Below the pieces are notes generated by a model. That model made no database searches, had not been told where the DNA came from, and saw only the letters and a program-made list of their open reading frames with translations. The position numbers and the translations under genes are program-made. Below, in pieces: positions 7,374-16,538 of a stretch of DNA of 64,000 bases; the first letter of the stretch is position 1, and every line of letters begins with the position of its first letter. This DNA comes from Carboxydocella thermautotrophica (GTDB lineage: Bacteria; Bacillota; GCA-003054495; Carboxydocellales; Carboxydocellaceae), in the NCBI GenBank assembly GCA_003054495.1, contig CP028514.1:1837501-1901500 (forward strand), written 5' to 3'.

Positions 7374-8884
7374 CCGCTCTTCACCATCTTTCCTGCCATC
7401 ATTAAGCCGATTTCTTCAATCCGGGCCTCCCGCACCGGTACCAGACCGGTGATTTCCCCTTCATGCAATACCGCCAGGCGGTCAGCCAGCTGGAACAATT
7501 CTTCCAGTTCCTCACTGATCAGAACCACCCCACACCCCTGGCGCCGGGCCTGTAAAAGCAAAGTCCGCACTGCCATGGTGGCAGCAATATCCAGCCCGCG
7601 GACAGGATAAACAGCCACAATCAGCCGGGGCTGGGAGGAAATCTCCCGGGCCAGCAGCAGTTTCTGCAAATTTCCTCCGGACATAGTTTTGACCGGAGTA
7701 GTCAGGTCGGAGATTTTTACTTCAAATTCCTGAACCAGTCGACGGGCATATTCTGACAGGCGCTGCCAGTTGATCAGGGGTCCACGGGTAAATTCCTGGT
7801 CACGGTAATGTTTGAGCAATATGTTTTCCCGCACATCCAGATTGGGTACCAGACCGGTGCCCAGCCGGTCTTCGGGAATATAGGCCACCCCGGCGGCAAT
7901 GCGCTCCCGGGGCCCACTTGTCCCCATCTCCTGCCCGGCCAGATAGAGTTGACCGGATTTGAGTGGCCTTAATCCAGCAATTACCTCTGCCAGTTCCCGC
8001 TGGCCATTGCCGGCCACACCGGCGATCCCCAGGATCTCCCCGGCCCGTACCGTTAAACTCACTTGCTTCAAGGCCGGTTGCCCCCGGTCACCCAGGGCAG
8101 TGACCGCCTTTAGTTCCAGCAATACCGGACCCGGTACCGCTCCTGCGGGCATTTCCGGTATGTCCGGTTCCTTGCCCACCATCAATCGGGCCAGGCCTTG
8201 CTCTGTGGCCTCTGCTCCCGGCAGTGTAGCAATAGACCTGCCTCCCCGCATTACCGTAATGGTATCAGCGTGTTCCAGCACCTCTTGCATCTTGTGGGTA
8301 ATGACAATAATCCCTTTCCCGGCCGCAGCCATCCGCCGCAAAATACGATAAAGCTCCTGGGCCTCCTGGGGTGTCAGCACCGCTGTCGGCTCGTCCAGAA
8401 TCAGAATATCCGCCCCCCGGAACAACAGCTTGACAATTTCCACCCGCTGTTGTTCCCCTATGGACAATTGCCAGACTTTGGCCTGTGGGTGAATGAGCAG
8501 GCCGTATTCAGCTGCAAACTGGCTCAACTTCGCCTCAATTTCCTTCAGATTCAGGCCAAAACCCCGGCCAGGCAAACCAAGGGCTACATTTTCCGTTACT
8601 GTAAAAGGAGCCACCAGCTTGAAATGCTGATGGACCATACCTATACCCGCCCGGATGGCATCCCGGGGAGAGCGGAAGTTGACTTTCTGGCCGCGAATCC
8701 AGATCTCCCCCTGGTCGGCCCGGTACAGGCCGGTGAGAATGCTCATCAGGGTACTCTTTCCCGCTCCGTTTTCTCCCAGCAGGGCGTGGATTTCCCCTGC
8801 TTTCAAAGTGAAGTTCACATGGTCATTGGCCTTTACCCCTGGAAAAGCCTTGCAGATTCCTTTCATCTCCACCAGAGTTTCCAT
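7364..8884 (-). CDS. nupO: Purine nucleoside ABC transporter, duplicated ATP-binding subunit (NupO/YufO type)
   Basis: This 506-residue protein has two ABC domains. The first has Walker A LLGENGAGKSTL, signature LSIGEQQRVEI and Walker B ILILDEPTAVL. The second has the degenerate P-loop usual in sugar/nucleoside importers (GVAGNGQREL), the signature MSGGNLQKLLLARE, and an altered Walker B region (LIVAVYPVRGLDI, where relatives often have PTRGLD). The ATG at 8884 directly follows the T-run of an intergenic terminator whose 3' arm GGAGGGG is the ribosome binding site, so the hairpin probably both attenuates transcription and masks translation. Confidence 0.88.
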   Translation of the reverse strand: METLVEMKGICKAFPGVKANDHVNFTLKAGEIHALLGENGAGKSTLMSILTGLYRADQGEIWIRGQKVNFRSPRDAIRAGIGMVHQHFKLVAPFTVTENVALGLPGRGFGLNLKEIEAKLSQFAAEYGLLIHPQAKVWQLSIGEQQRVEIVKLLFRGADILILDEPTAVLTPQEAQELYRILRRMAAAGKGIIVITHKMQEVLEHADTITVMRGGRSIATLPGAEATEQGLARLMVGKEPDIPEMPAGAVPGPVLLELKAVTALGDRGQPALKQVSLTVRAGEILGIAGVAGNGQRELAEVIAGLRPLKSGQLYLAGQEMGTSGPRERIAAGVAYIPEDRLGTGLVPNLDVRENILLKHYRDQEFTRGPLINWQRLSEYARRLVQEFEVKISDLTTPVKTMSGGNLQKLLLAREISSQPRLIVAVYPVRGLDIAATMAVRTLLLQARRQGCGVVLISEELEELFQLADRLAVLHEGEITGLVPVREARIEEIGLMMAGKMVKSGCA

Positions 8885-8891
8885 AAAAAAA

Positions 8892-8916
8892 GCCCCTCCC
8901 AGGCGACAGGAGGGGT
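8892..8916 (-). terminator. Intra-operon terminator between nupN and nupO that contains the nupO ribosome binding site
   Basis: The stem CCCCTCC / GGAGGGG is followed by CTTTTTTT and then the nupO ATG. The GGAGGGG arm lies 8 nt before the start codon and is the only good Shine-Dalgarno sequence. This arrangement would give more binding protein than ATPase. Confidence 0.8.
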
Positions 8917-8948
8917 AAAGACCCGCAGGCCTTCACCCCTTAACTTGC

Positions 8949-10067
8949 TTATTGTTTGGGAATGGTACCTTCTACCCCTTCTACAAACCAGTCAAAAGAA
9001 AGCATTTGCTCATCAGTCATCTTGCTGCCAGCCGGTACTCGTACCTGGCCATTCTGATCCTTGATGGGGCCAGTGAAAACATCCCAGCTACCAGAAAGAA
9101 TTTCCTGCTTTTTCTTCTCCACCAGATCCTTTACCTCGGCAGGAACCATAGGACCGTAAGGAGCCAGATTGACAATCCCATCACTCATGGGACCCCAGTA
9201 TTGTTCACTCTTCCATTTGCCTTCCATTACAGCCTTAACAGTATTGACATAATAGGGGCCCCAGTTCCAGACGGCACTGGTCAGCACCGCCTTGGGTGCA
9301 TAGGCAGACATATCACTATTGTAACCAATACTGTATACGCCTTTTTCCTGAGCAGCCTGTTGCGGTCCGGGAGTATCCTGATGCTGGGCAATCACATCGG
9401 CACCTGCATCCAGCAAGCTCTTGGCCGCATCCTTTTCCTTGGCAGGATCATACCAGGTATTGGTCCAGACCACTTTCACCTTAGCATTGGGGTTAACGCT
9501 TCTTACCCCCAGGGTAAAGGCATTGATGCCGCGAATTACTTCCGGAATGGGGAAGGCTGCCACATAACCGATAGTATTGCTTTTGGTCATTTTACCGGCC
9601 ACTATGCCGGTCAGGTAGCGAGCCTGATACATCCGGCCAAAATAGGTACCCATATTGGGTGCGGTCTTGTAACCGGAACAATGCAGGAATACCACATCAG
9701 GATATTTTTGCGCCACCTTCAGCATGGCATCCATGTAGCCAAAGCTGGTAGCAAAAATGATTTTATTGCCTTTCTCAGCCAGCTCAGTGATGACCCGTTC
9801 AGCATCGGCCCCTTCCGGCACCGATTCAATATAGGTAGTTTCGACATTAGGCAATTGCTGTTCCAAATACTTGCGTCCCTGGTCATGGGCATAAGTCCAG
9901 CCGGCATCCCCTACCGGTCCAACATAGATAAAGGCCACTTTCAGCTTGTCCCCTGCCGGTTTGTTTTCCCCGGCTTTTTGCTCCTGTTTACTGCTGCTAC
10001 CACAGCCCGTGAGGTTAAATAAGAGCATACTGGCCAGCATCAGGAGAGCGATCATTTTGCGCCACAT
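8949..10067 (-). CDS. nupN: BMP-family purine nucleoside-binding lipoprotein (NupN/YufN type)
   Basis: This protein is about 372 residues long from an ATG at 10067. An N-terminal signal ending in lipobox NLTGC followed by Ser-rich sequence marks it as a lipoprotein. The mature part has the BMP (Med/TmpC) family features VAFIYVGPVGDAGWTYAHDQG, FLHCSGYKTAPNMGTYFGR and AFPIPEVIRGINAFTLG. The frame is open upstream to 10313, but that stretch is the riboswitch and terminator, and a hydrophobic signal begins right after this ATG. An AAAGGGG site lies 9 nt upstream. It is the first gene of the operon and would deliver purine nucleosides to NupPQ. Confidence 0.88.
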   Translation of the reverse strand: MWRKMIALLMLASMLLFNLTGCGSSSKQEQKAGENKPAGDKLKVAFIYVGPVGDAGWTYAHDQGRKYLEQQLPNVETTYIESVPEGADAERVITELAEKGNKIIFATSFGYMDAMLKVAQKYPDVVFLHCSGYKTAPNMGTYFGRMYQARYLTGIVAGKMTKSNTIGYVAAFPIPEVIRGINAFTLGVRSVNPNAKVKVVWTNTWYDPAKEKDAAKSLLDAGADVIAQHQDTPGPQQAAQEKGVYSIGYNSDMSAYAPKAVLTSAVWNWGPYYVNTVKAVMEGKWKSEQYWGPMSDGIVNLAPYGPMVPAEVKDLVEKKKQEILSGSWDVFTGPIKDQNGQVRVPAGSKMTDEQMLSFDWFVEGVEGTIPKQ

Positions 10068-10135
10068 TCCTCGTTTCCCCTTTCCCTCAGTATTATCCAG
10101 GAAATGGCTCATCTCCCCACCGTCAAAAAACAAAT

Positions 10136-10188
10136 CACCCGGTGCCCGAGGTTCCCAAAAAGGTGAGTGAAACCCAGCGCACCGGGTG
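10136..10188 (-). terminator. Expression-platform terminator of the guanine riboswitch
   Basis: The perfect 10-bp stem CACCCGGTGC / GCACCGGGTG is followed by ATTTGTTTTTT on the minus strand. It lies between the aptamer and nupN and would form when purine is bound. Confidence 0.85.
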
Positions 10189-10255
10189 GTTTCCCGCCGC
10201 CTAGCGCTCACTACCAGCAGGAAAAAGATAGACTTTCCCCTCTGGTAATGTGTTC

Positions 10256-10326
10256 CACTCGTAGTCGGGCAATTTACGGTTGCCCGGTAGAGACTTTTGA
10301 GCCATATCCTCAAAATTATACGAGTG
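10256..10326 (-). promoter_or_regulatory. Purine riboswitch, guanine type
   Basis: On the minus strand, P1 CACTCGTA / TACGAGTG encloses P2 (TTTGAG / CTCAAA, loop GATATGG) and P3 (CGGGCAA / TTGCCCG, loop CCGTAAA), joined by AGTCTCTACC. These are the invariant parts of the purine aptamer. The specificity position in the J3/1 segment GACTACG is C, as in guanine aptamers, not U as in adenine ones. The switch would shut the nup-xpt operon when guanine or hypoxanthine is plentiful. Confidence 0.95.
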
Positions 10327-10369
10327 ACTATTCAGTTAAAGCTTTACTAAAAAATTACCATATTTTTTC

Positions 10370-11269
10370 CTAATATTCAAGGGTTTTTTTAAAAAAATGT
10401 TCACCTTTTTCCCCGATATAGATTCCGGCAAGCATCAATATAGTACCCAGCCATTGCCGGAGCCCAACCGGTTCCCCGAGAAAAAACCGGGATACCAGCA
10501 GCACCACCGGCAACTCCACTGCCCCCAGTATTCCCGCCAGTCCCCCGCCAATCACCGGCACTCCATAGGCAAAGCAAACAGTAGGCAGCAAAGCCCCAAA
10601 CAGGCCCATTAACCCGCCATACAACAACAGGTCCCCCACTTTTCCCCCTCCATCCCCTGTCAGAAACAAACTAAAAAAAATCGATGTAGTTATGGTTGCA
10701 CCTGTACTAATCCAGGCGCTGCGGGCCCAGGGGGAAACCGAGGTTGCTACCCGTCCGGCGGCAGACAGATAACCAGTATAAGTTAGAGCTGATAAAAAAC
10801 CCAGCATTACTCCCAGCCAGTGGAATTGCGGGCTGCTCCCGCCCTCAAGCCCGGCCGCCAGCACAGTACCAGGTACTAATAAAAACAGGGCCAACCAGCG
10901 ACTGGGGCCCGGTTTTTCTCGAGTTAACAACCACTCCAATCCAACCCCTATCCAGGTAAACTGAAAAAGCAGGATGATACCCAGCGAGGCTGGCAACATA
11001 GCCAGGGCCCAGTAATAAAAAGCACCGGTTAGACCCGGCAGGGCCCCGGTTAGCAACAATTGTAGGATTTGCCTGCGGTCAGGTTTGCTTTGCCCTCTAG
11101 CTGCAATAAAAGCGATCGACCAGAGCAGGATCGCTCCAATCAAATTTTGAGTCAAAGTCAGGGGGCCAGTGCCAACACCGCTGGCATAGGCCTGTTTGGC
11201 AAAACCCGGCAAAAGGCCATAGCTGGCCCCTCCCAGTAGTGCCAGCATACTGGCTTGTAGCTTGGTCAT
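10370..11269 (-). CDS. EamA/DMT-family transporter
   Basis: This 299-residue protein has ten hydrophobic segments in two repeated EamA halves (GGASYGLLPGFAKQAYASG at the start, YTGYLSAAGRVATSVSP in the middle). EamA proteins are mostly exporters or uptake carriers for amino acids, nucleotides or related metabolites; the substrate cannot be inferred here. The start has a good GGAGG site and a promoter upstream. The gene ends just before the promoter region of the guanine riboswitch and is not clearly co-regulated with it. Confidence 0.85.
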   Translation of the reverse strand: MTKLQASMLALLGGASYGLLPGFAKQAYASGVGTGPLTLTQNLIGAILLWSIAFIAARGQSKPDRRQILQLLLTGALPGLTGAFYYWALAMLPASLGIILLFQFTWIGVGLEWLLTREKPGPSRWLALFLLVPGTVLAAGLEGGSSPQFHWLGVMLGFLSALTYTGYLSAAGRVATSVSPWARSAWISTGATITTSIFFSLFLTGDGGGKVGDLLLYGGLMGLFGALLPTVCFAYGVPVIGGGLAGILGAVELPVVLLVSRFFLGEPVGLRQWLGTILMLAGIYIGEKGEHFFKKTLEY

Positions 11270-11298
11270 GGCGATTCCTCCATAATTTTATTTACGTC

Positions 11299-11328
11299 AT
11301 TATAACATACCTCAGATTACTGAACCAA
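11299..11328 (-). promoter_or_regulatory. Promoter of the EamA gene
   Basis: On the minus strand, TTGGTT (11323-11328) and TATAAT (11299-11304) are separated by 18 bp, about 30 bp upstream of the start codon. Confidence 0.55.
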
Positions 11329-11339
11329 ACTGACCCAAT

Positions 11340-11371
11340 TTGCGAATATACTTTTCTAATCTGTATATAAT
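11340..11371 (+). promoter_or_regulatory. Candidate promoter of the 24-codon ORF
   Basis: A -35 TTGCGA (11340-11345) is followed 18 bp later by TATATA (11364-11369), which overlaps TATAAT (11366-11371). It diverges from the EamA promoter. Confidence 0.5.
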
Positions 11372-11403
11372 AACATTTGAACATAGGCAAAGGAGGCTAA
11401 ATT

Positions 11404-11478
11404 ATGAGTTGTTCCAGCATTAAACATCGCTTCGAGCAATTAAAAAACCACGGCACCTGTTCATTAAGTAACAGGTAA
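11404..11478 (+). CDS. Small ORF of 24 codons, unknown function
   Basis: ATG at 11404 follows an excellent Shine-Dalgarno (AAAGGAGGC, 6 nt spacer) and a plausible promoter. The peptide begins MSCSSIKHRFEQLK and ends TCSLSNR, with Cys3 and Cys19. Its last eleven codons lie inside a strong terminator, so the gene is a self-contained mini-transcript on the strand opposite to both neighbours. I recognise no family. It could be a genuine small protein or a decoy or regulatory peptide. The quality of the ribosome binding site is the main reason for believing it is translated. Confidence 0.55.
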   Translation: MSCSSIKHRFEQLKNHGTCSLSNR

Positions 11479-11488
11479 CCGTGGTTTT
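11444..11488. terminator. Bidirectional terminator between the small ORF and cobN1
   Basis: AAAACCACGG / CCGTGGTTTT encloses a second helix ACCTGT / ACAGGT. T-runs follow on both strands (TTTTATGTTTTT on plus, TTTTTT on minus), so it ends the small-ORF transcript and the long cobN1 transcript. Confidence 0.9.
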
Positions 11489-11494
11489 ATGTTT

Positions 11495-14400
11495 TTAAAT
11501 ACGTTTTAAGTGGCCTAGTAAAATGGAACCTAATAAGACCAGCAAAACTGCTCCCGAAATAATGTAGGCAACTATTGATGAAGAAGTAAAACTATTTTTG
11601 CCAGTAACCTTACTGATTTCATATGCTCTGGTTTTGTTACCAGTGCCTGTAGATGCAGGGGAAACCTTTTGCGGGTTGCTGGTTGATGTAATCGTATCAA
11701 CTGTCTGTGTACGAGAGGCAGATACATCTGTCCGACTTGTATCCGGGCCAAAGGAGCTAACTGAAACTACCTGAGCAATCGGCATAGAAACTTTTTCTAC
11801 TGGTATACGCAGGGTATTTGAATCAGAAGCGGGTTGTACTGGTGTTAACTCTTGCTCATCTGATTTATCCAGACTCTGACTCTGAACCTGAGGTAGAGGG
11901 AACAACCGTTCAATCTCCTCCTGGGTTAAAAGTGCCTGATGAGTCGCATTACTGATAATTTGATTAAGCTCCCGTAACAGGGATGAATCAACATATTGCG
12001 TAACCCATCTTAACATATCCCGGTTTCCACAACTGTTTTCTGAACAGCTAACACCGTGCTGAATAATTGCTCGGGCCCAGGTATTGGCCACTTGCTTTAG
12101 TGTTGTTTCATCAGCATGCCAAAATCCTTTCTGGGCAGCAGTCAGCAAAGTGCCGGTGAGATCAATCAAACCATAGCCTCGATTACCAGTGGCAAGCCAG
12201 TCATCTACCCCTATACCATATTTATCATTAAGATAAATATCAACTACTTCCTGCCAGTTCCAATCCTTTACAATATTCGGATTGGTTACCTGCCATCCCC
12301 ACAAATGAGCAAGAAATTTCTCAGAGATAGTCCTTACCCCGCTGTAACCTTCATTCATCATGCTCTTAATCCATTCCGGATTATAATATCTTGTTCTCAG
12401 TTCTTGTAACATAAATGCCTGTAAAGTTAGGGTCTGCGGTTTACTGGGATTGGCATAATAAAGCACATTTAAATCCGGGATTACACCATTCACTCTCTCA
12501 ATCGCCATCGACAGGCCACCGAAATAGTCAAAGTAATCATCATTATCCAGTACACCGTATAAATTGGTGCTTCTGCTGTGATAGGCTAAATTCACTCCCG
12601 CCAGAAGTTCCTTTAACAAATCCACATTGGTATTTCCCCAACCGCGTTCGGAATAGGAATGGCCCATGCGGTTGAGGTATAAATCTGCCAATTGACTTCT
12701 ATCATCCCATGTCCACGACTGTTCGATAGCATGATTGACACCAGCACCATAATCGCCTACAGGGGGGCCAAAGATCCTGGTTATAGCTAATTCAGCGGCA
12801 TCGTTTTGTTCAATACCTTGGTCGATCATTTTTTTTGTTATTTCAAGCCAGTGTTTAGCAATATAATTCTGATTAAGTGGGTCGTTTCCTTTAAAATCTT
12901 TATATTTGGCATCAACCAAGGGTTGCAATACATAGTCAAGACTTCCCTTTAAATCAGGATAACTCTCAACGATTGTATTATAGGATGCAGCTAAGGCAAC
13001 CCTGTAAGCTCGATCCATGTTAATCTCAACTCTGGAGAACAGATCTCTAAACAAACCGCTGGTGGTCACCACCACATCAATCCTGGGTCGGTTCAGCACC
13101 GTTAAAGGAGTAGCTTTCACACTGGCTACCGTGCCGCCGGACCAGACCGGTTCCACCCCTAACATTCTCAAAACAAATGACACCATTGCCCCGTCGTCCC
13201 TGGCAGTTTCCACACACCACACTACCGCAGCAATTTTTTCAGGATAGGGATTTACCCTTGCTAGTTCCGTGTCAGCAAGTTTTTTCCCCAGTGCCCAGGC
13301 AATTGGGGTTGGAATTTGGTTTTCAGAAATCCCATAAAAGTTTCTGCCAGTCGGCAGTGAACCTGGATTTCTGATGGGGTCATTTCCAGATGATGGAGTA
13401 ATATATCTGCCAGATAGTCCTTCTATAAGGGAGTTTAATTCCCAGGTAAAACTCAACTTGATCTTGTCAGCATAATCCTTGGCCAAATTTAAGCTGTTTT
13501 GCAATTGAGCCTGTAACTGGGGATCAGCAGTCAACTCCCCTACCAGTTCTGCCACAGGTTTTTCTTCTGTAATTGTTTGCAAAACCAGGTTATAGGCTTT
13601 ATTATCCAGTTCTTCTGCCTGGACTAAAGTCAGGTTTTCATAATCCCAACCCATAACCTGGGCCAAAAGTTTGATTAAAGAAGGGTTTCCTGAATTGCCG
13701 TCCACTGTAACCATGGAAAGAGCCAGTAATGCAATTTTATCATTTTCCCAGGGCTTGCCAAAAGTATGCAATCCATAAGGCATTAAAGTTTGCTGTAAAT
13801 TATACAGGTAATCGCTAACCACTTCTACTAGTTCATCATCTGGCAATGTATCAGAATCAATATTAAGGTCCTGGTCTAACCTGGTTTCCTTCACTTTCGA
13901 CCTGATAGATAAAATATATTGTTCCTTCATGGGGTTTCCTTCAGCTGTTTTTTCATAATCACTGATCAGGTTTTTTAACTCAAGTAAACCTCCATAAAGG
14001 TTAGTCGCCATCATTGGCGGTGTTATGTGGGTGAGAATTACCGATAAACCTCTTCTCTTAGCCTGTAGCCCTTCTCCAACCCCATCAACAATATAAATAT
14101 ACAGACTGGGAGTTTCTGCTATCATGATATCTGAATAATCAAATTCGGATAGAGCCACCTGCTTTCTGGGTAACCACTCAAATGTAGCATGTCTACCCAG
14201 ATGCACCTGAGCATCAGCTTTAAACTCCCGATTTACCCAGGCATACCAGGCCAAATAATTATGCGGTGGAGGAACTACAGTGCTATGATAAAACTTGCTC
14301 GCATCTGCTTCCCATCCCCGTTGTGGCTCAGGGCCAACAAAAATATTACCAAACCGCATACCGGGAATTACCAAATACTTTTTGCCTTGGCGTTCAACTG

Positions 14401-16429
14401 TCATAATATTTCCAGGCGGTTCTCCCCAACCTGTAAGGCCAGGCAAAGCCAAATTGAGGAATTCATTTTTTGCCGCTGCAAATGTTGACCAGGCCGTTTC
14501 ATCTCCGCTAACAACCGCTCTAAGAGCTTCTGCCATTTGCCTGACCAACTCAGATGCCTGCTGGTCCTTTTCAGGATAAGTGTTGAGAAGACTGACCATC
14601 TCCGTTTCCCATTTGTTTATGCTTTTAAGGGTTAATTCTTTATTCGCATTCTTTGTAACCGCGAGTTTAACGAATTCCTCAATATATCCGCTCGGTCCTT
14701 CAACCACTTCCTTTTTCACCATGTCAGGCAAATTGTTAAACCAAGCTAAGTATTCATCCGCATCCCATAAAATTGCGTTATCAGCCAGTTTTTCCAATTC
14801 CCCTGGTGCCCAGTTGGCAACATTTAAACCCTGCTTTATCATCATTTCAATTAGTTGATCGGCATTGTCCGGTATCTGTCCCACCTGGTAACCTTCCTGT
14901 TGAAGTTTCTGTAAAATTTGAATGATACTTTCAGGAGCATTAAGATAACTTGCCCCTATGTTGTTTTTCCCTGGTGGATAGTTATAATAAACTAAAGCCA
15001 CTTTTTTCTCGGCATTATCCAAATGTTTTAGCTTAATCCAATTGCTCACCCGGTTAACAAGCTTTTCGATACGTTCATTGATCGGGCAATACCTTGTCAA
15101 CATCGCACCCGTAACCAGGTCTTTTTCCTTTTCTGTGGTTGCAATTAAAATAGGTTCGATTATCCCTTGAATTTCCGGCATGCCAATCTGGTAATAAGTA
15201 TCACTCCAGGATAGCCCTTCACTGGACACTAACCAATCAGCTTCCGTACTTTTCGTAGTAGTAATAGCCCGAAAGACTGGAACATCGAGATTATCCAGAA
15301 ATTGATTGGTCTGACTAAGAAAACCGGCTCCCAGGGAAAAACTAAAACAACTTATCAAGGCATCTATTTTCGCTGGATAGGCCTGAGGATTTTTTTCATA
15401 ATCAGTGGTCGAAGGTGCATCAGTGAAAAATTTGACCATAGCTGAATAGATGTTTTGCGGCTGTCCCTGTACTGACCCGGAATATGCCCCGACTACCGGT
15501 ATTACATTATATCCCTTGGCTACAAACCTTTGAATTAATTCCTCAAAATGATCCATATTCCCAGCCAATGCCGGACTGGTCATTTCTACAATTCCAATAG
15601 TGGGTTGCTCAGGATTAAAGGGATAGGTATTCAAGTACGTCGCCATATCTGTATATATTTTCTTGTCCCGATAGAGAAATTCATTAGGAATAACTTGATA
15701 TGGTCCGGGATCCCATTCGGTTTTCCAAAGATTAGGCCAGATTTCGTTATTAGCCTCTATATATTTTTTTAACACGCTTTTATACATATTAAGATAGTTA
15801 TTTGTACCTTTAGCAGCTTGATATAAACTAAGATCAATCCAATCACCAATTGCTGGATATTGCGTTTTCCAATTTATTAATTTGGTTAGATCAGCATTTT
15901 TTAAATCAGTGATTATTTTGTCAATATCTGTATCGGGAACTTCAGAGAATAAAGGTTGTCCATTAATTTGGCTTGCTTTTACAAGTGTAGAACCTGCCTC
16001 AAGCATGATAAAATACTTATTAGGTTTGTTTTTGACAATTTCAGGATAAGCTTCAATTACATTGATAATTTTCTGATCAGAACTTACAGTACCAATCCAA
16101 TGACAAATCACAATATCAGCATTTTCGATTAGATTTTTTAGTTCCTCATTGTTCATCTCATTTATCTGATCTGTATTACGCACATCAAAGTTTACCATTC
16201 CTGGATATACAGGATTGATTTGTTGCATCAACAAATGAGCTGCATCATTGGTCATTTTGGTACTGTTGGAAGAATGAATTACTAATACCCTTATTGGTTT
16301 AACCTGTACTGCAGGTGACTGTTCAGTTTCCTCTGCCATAGCAGTTTTTAGGGCTAGCTGGAAATTGCCAAAGAAATAAATAAAAATCAAAATATAGGCC
16401 AAAAAACGATTAAATTTTTTTTGTTTCAT
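11495..16429 (-). CDS. Exported, membrane-anchored CobN-family protein, divergent copy (CobN1)
   Basis: This 1644-residue protein belongs to the CobN/magnesium-chelatase H family. It has a cleavable N-terminal signal (hydrophobic core ending in KTAMA, then EETEQ). At the C-terminus, a Ser/Thr-rich tail is followed by one transmembrane segment and a basic end (GHLKRI), so the body should face outward. The central CobN block is present but altered: H743 and H747 remain in HLGRHATFEWLPRK, where the other copy has HLGTHGTLEWLPGR. The C-terminal metal-type motif is C1462-SENS-C1467 instead of CCHHTC. No BchI/BchD or CobS/CobT AAA+ partner is nearby. It is the last gene of the cluster, with its own promoter and leader RNA element. 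Substrate unknown; a corrinoid or metal-tetrapyrrole role is inferred. Confidence 0.85.
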   Translation of the reverse strand: MKQKKFNRFLAYILIFIYFFGNFQLALKTAMAEETEQSPAVQVKPIRVLVIHSSNSTKMTNDAAHLLMQQINPVYPGMVNFDVRNTDQINEMNNEELKNLIENADIVICHWIGTVSSDQKIINVIEAYPEIVKNKPNKYFIMLEAGSTLVKASQINGQPLFSEVPDTDIDKIITDLKNADLTKLINWKTQYPAIGDWIDLSLYQAAKGTNNYLNMYKSVLKKYIEANNEIWPNLWKTEWDPGPYQVIPNEFLYRDKKIYTDMATYLNTYPFNPEQPTIGIVEMTSPALAGNMDHFEELIQRFVAKGYNVIPVVGAYSGSVQGQPQNIYSAMVKFFTDAPSTTDYEKNPQAYPAKIDALISCFSFSLGAGFLSQTNQFLDNLDVPVFRAITTTKSTEADWLVSSEGLSWSDTYYQIGMPEIQGIIEPILIATTEKEKDLVTGAMLTRYCPINERIEKLVNRVSNWIKLKHLDNAEKKVALVYYNYPPGKNNIGASYLNAPESIIQILQKLQQEGYQVGQIPDNADQLIEMMIKQGLNVANWAPGELEKLADNAILWDADEYLAWFNNLPDMVKKEVVEGPSGYIEEFVKLAVTKNANKELTLKSINKWETEMVSLLNTYPEKDQQASELVRQMAEALRAVVSGDETAWSTFAAAKNEFLNLALPGLTGWGEPPGNIMTVERQGKKYLVIPGMRFGNIFVGPEPQRGWEADASKFYHSTVVPPPHNYLAWYAWVNREFKADAQVHLGRHATFEWLPRKQVALSEFDYSDIMIAETPSLYIYIVDGVGEGLQAKRRGLSVILTHITPPMMATNLYGGLLELKNLISDYEKTAEGNPMKEQYILSIRSKVKETRLDQDLNIDSDTLPDDELVEVVSDYLYNLQQTLMPYGLHTFGKPWENDKIALLALSMVTVDGNSGNPSLIKLLAQVMGWDYENLTLVQAEELDNKAYNLVLQTITEEKPVAELVGELTADPQLQAQLQNSLNLAKDYADKIKLSFTWELNSLIEGLSGRYITPSSGNDPIRNPGSLPTGRNFYGISENQIPTPIAWALGKKLADTELARVNPYPEKIAAVVWCVETARDDGAMVSFVLRMLGVEPVWSGGTVASVKATPLTVLNRPRIDVVVTTSGLFRDLFSRVEINMDRAYRVALAASYNTIVESYPDLKGSLDYVLQPLVDAKYKDFKGNDPLNQNYIAKHWLEITKKMIDQGIEQNDAAELAITRIFGPPVGDYGAGVNHAIEQSWTWDDRSQLADLYLNRMGHSYSERGWGNTNVDLLKELLAGVNLAYHSRSTNLYGVLDNDDYFDYFGGLSMAIERVNGVIPDLNVLYYANPSKPQTLTLQAFMLQELRTRYYNPEWIKSMMNEGYSGVRTISEKFLAHLWGWQVTNPNIVKDWNWQEVVDIYLNDKYGIGVDDWLATGNRGYGLIDLTGTLLTAAQKGFWHADETTLKQVANTWARAIIQHGVSCSENSCGNRDMLRWVTQYVDSSLLRELNQIISNATHQALLTQEEIERLFPLPQVQSQSLDKSDEQELTPVQPASDSNTLRIPVEKVSMPIAQVVSVSSFGPDTSRTDVSASRTQTVDTITSTSNPQKVSPASTGTGNKTRAYEISKVTGKNSFTSSSIVAYIISGAVLLVLLGSILLGHLKRI

Positions 16430-16470
16430 AATAACTCTATCACCCTTTCATTTGAGTTTTCAATAAAAAA

Positions 16471-16515
16471 GGCCATGAAGACCTCCCCGAATTTTCGGGC
16501 AAGACCTTCATGGCC
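16471..16515 (-). terminator. Second terminator in the cobN1 leader
   Basis: The 10-bp stem GGCCATGAAG / CTTCATGGCC has an inner CCCGA / TCGGG helix and is followed by TTTTTTATT. Its 5' arm can alternatively fold as the small hairpin GGCC-ATGAA-GGTC. Confidence 0.8.
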
Positions 16516-16538
16516 TTACATCCTCACAATGAGAAAAA

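Noticed and set aside
8952-10022. Plus-strand ORF of 356 codons
   Set aside because: Antisense shadow of the BMP lipoprotein gene.
10068-10313. N-terminal extension of the BMP lipoprotein
   Set aside because: This stretch is the guanine riboswitch and its terminator; the signal peptide starts at 10067.
11444-11488. Third copy of the unknown leader RNA element
   Set aside because: It shares CCACGG with the elements but lacks the ACGGA-GG hairpin and the ATGAA hairpin; an ordinary bidirectional terminator explains it.
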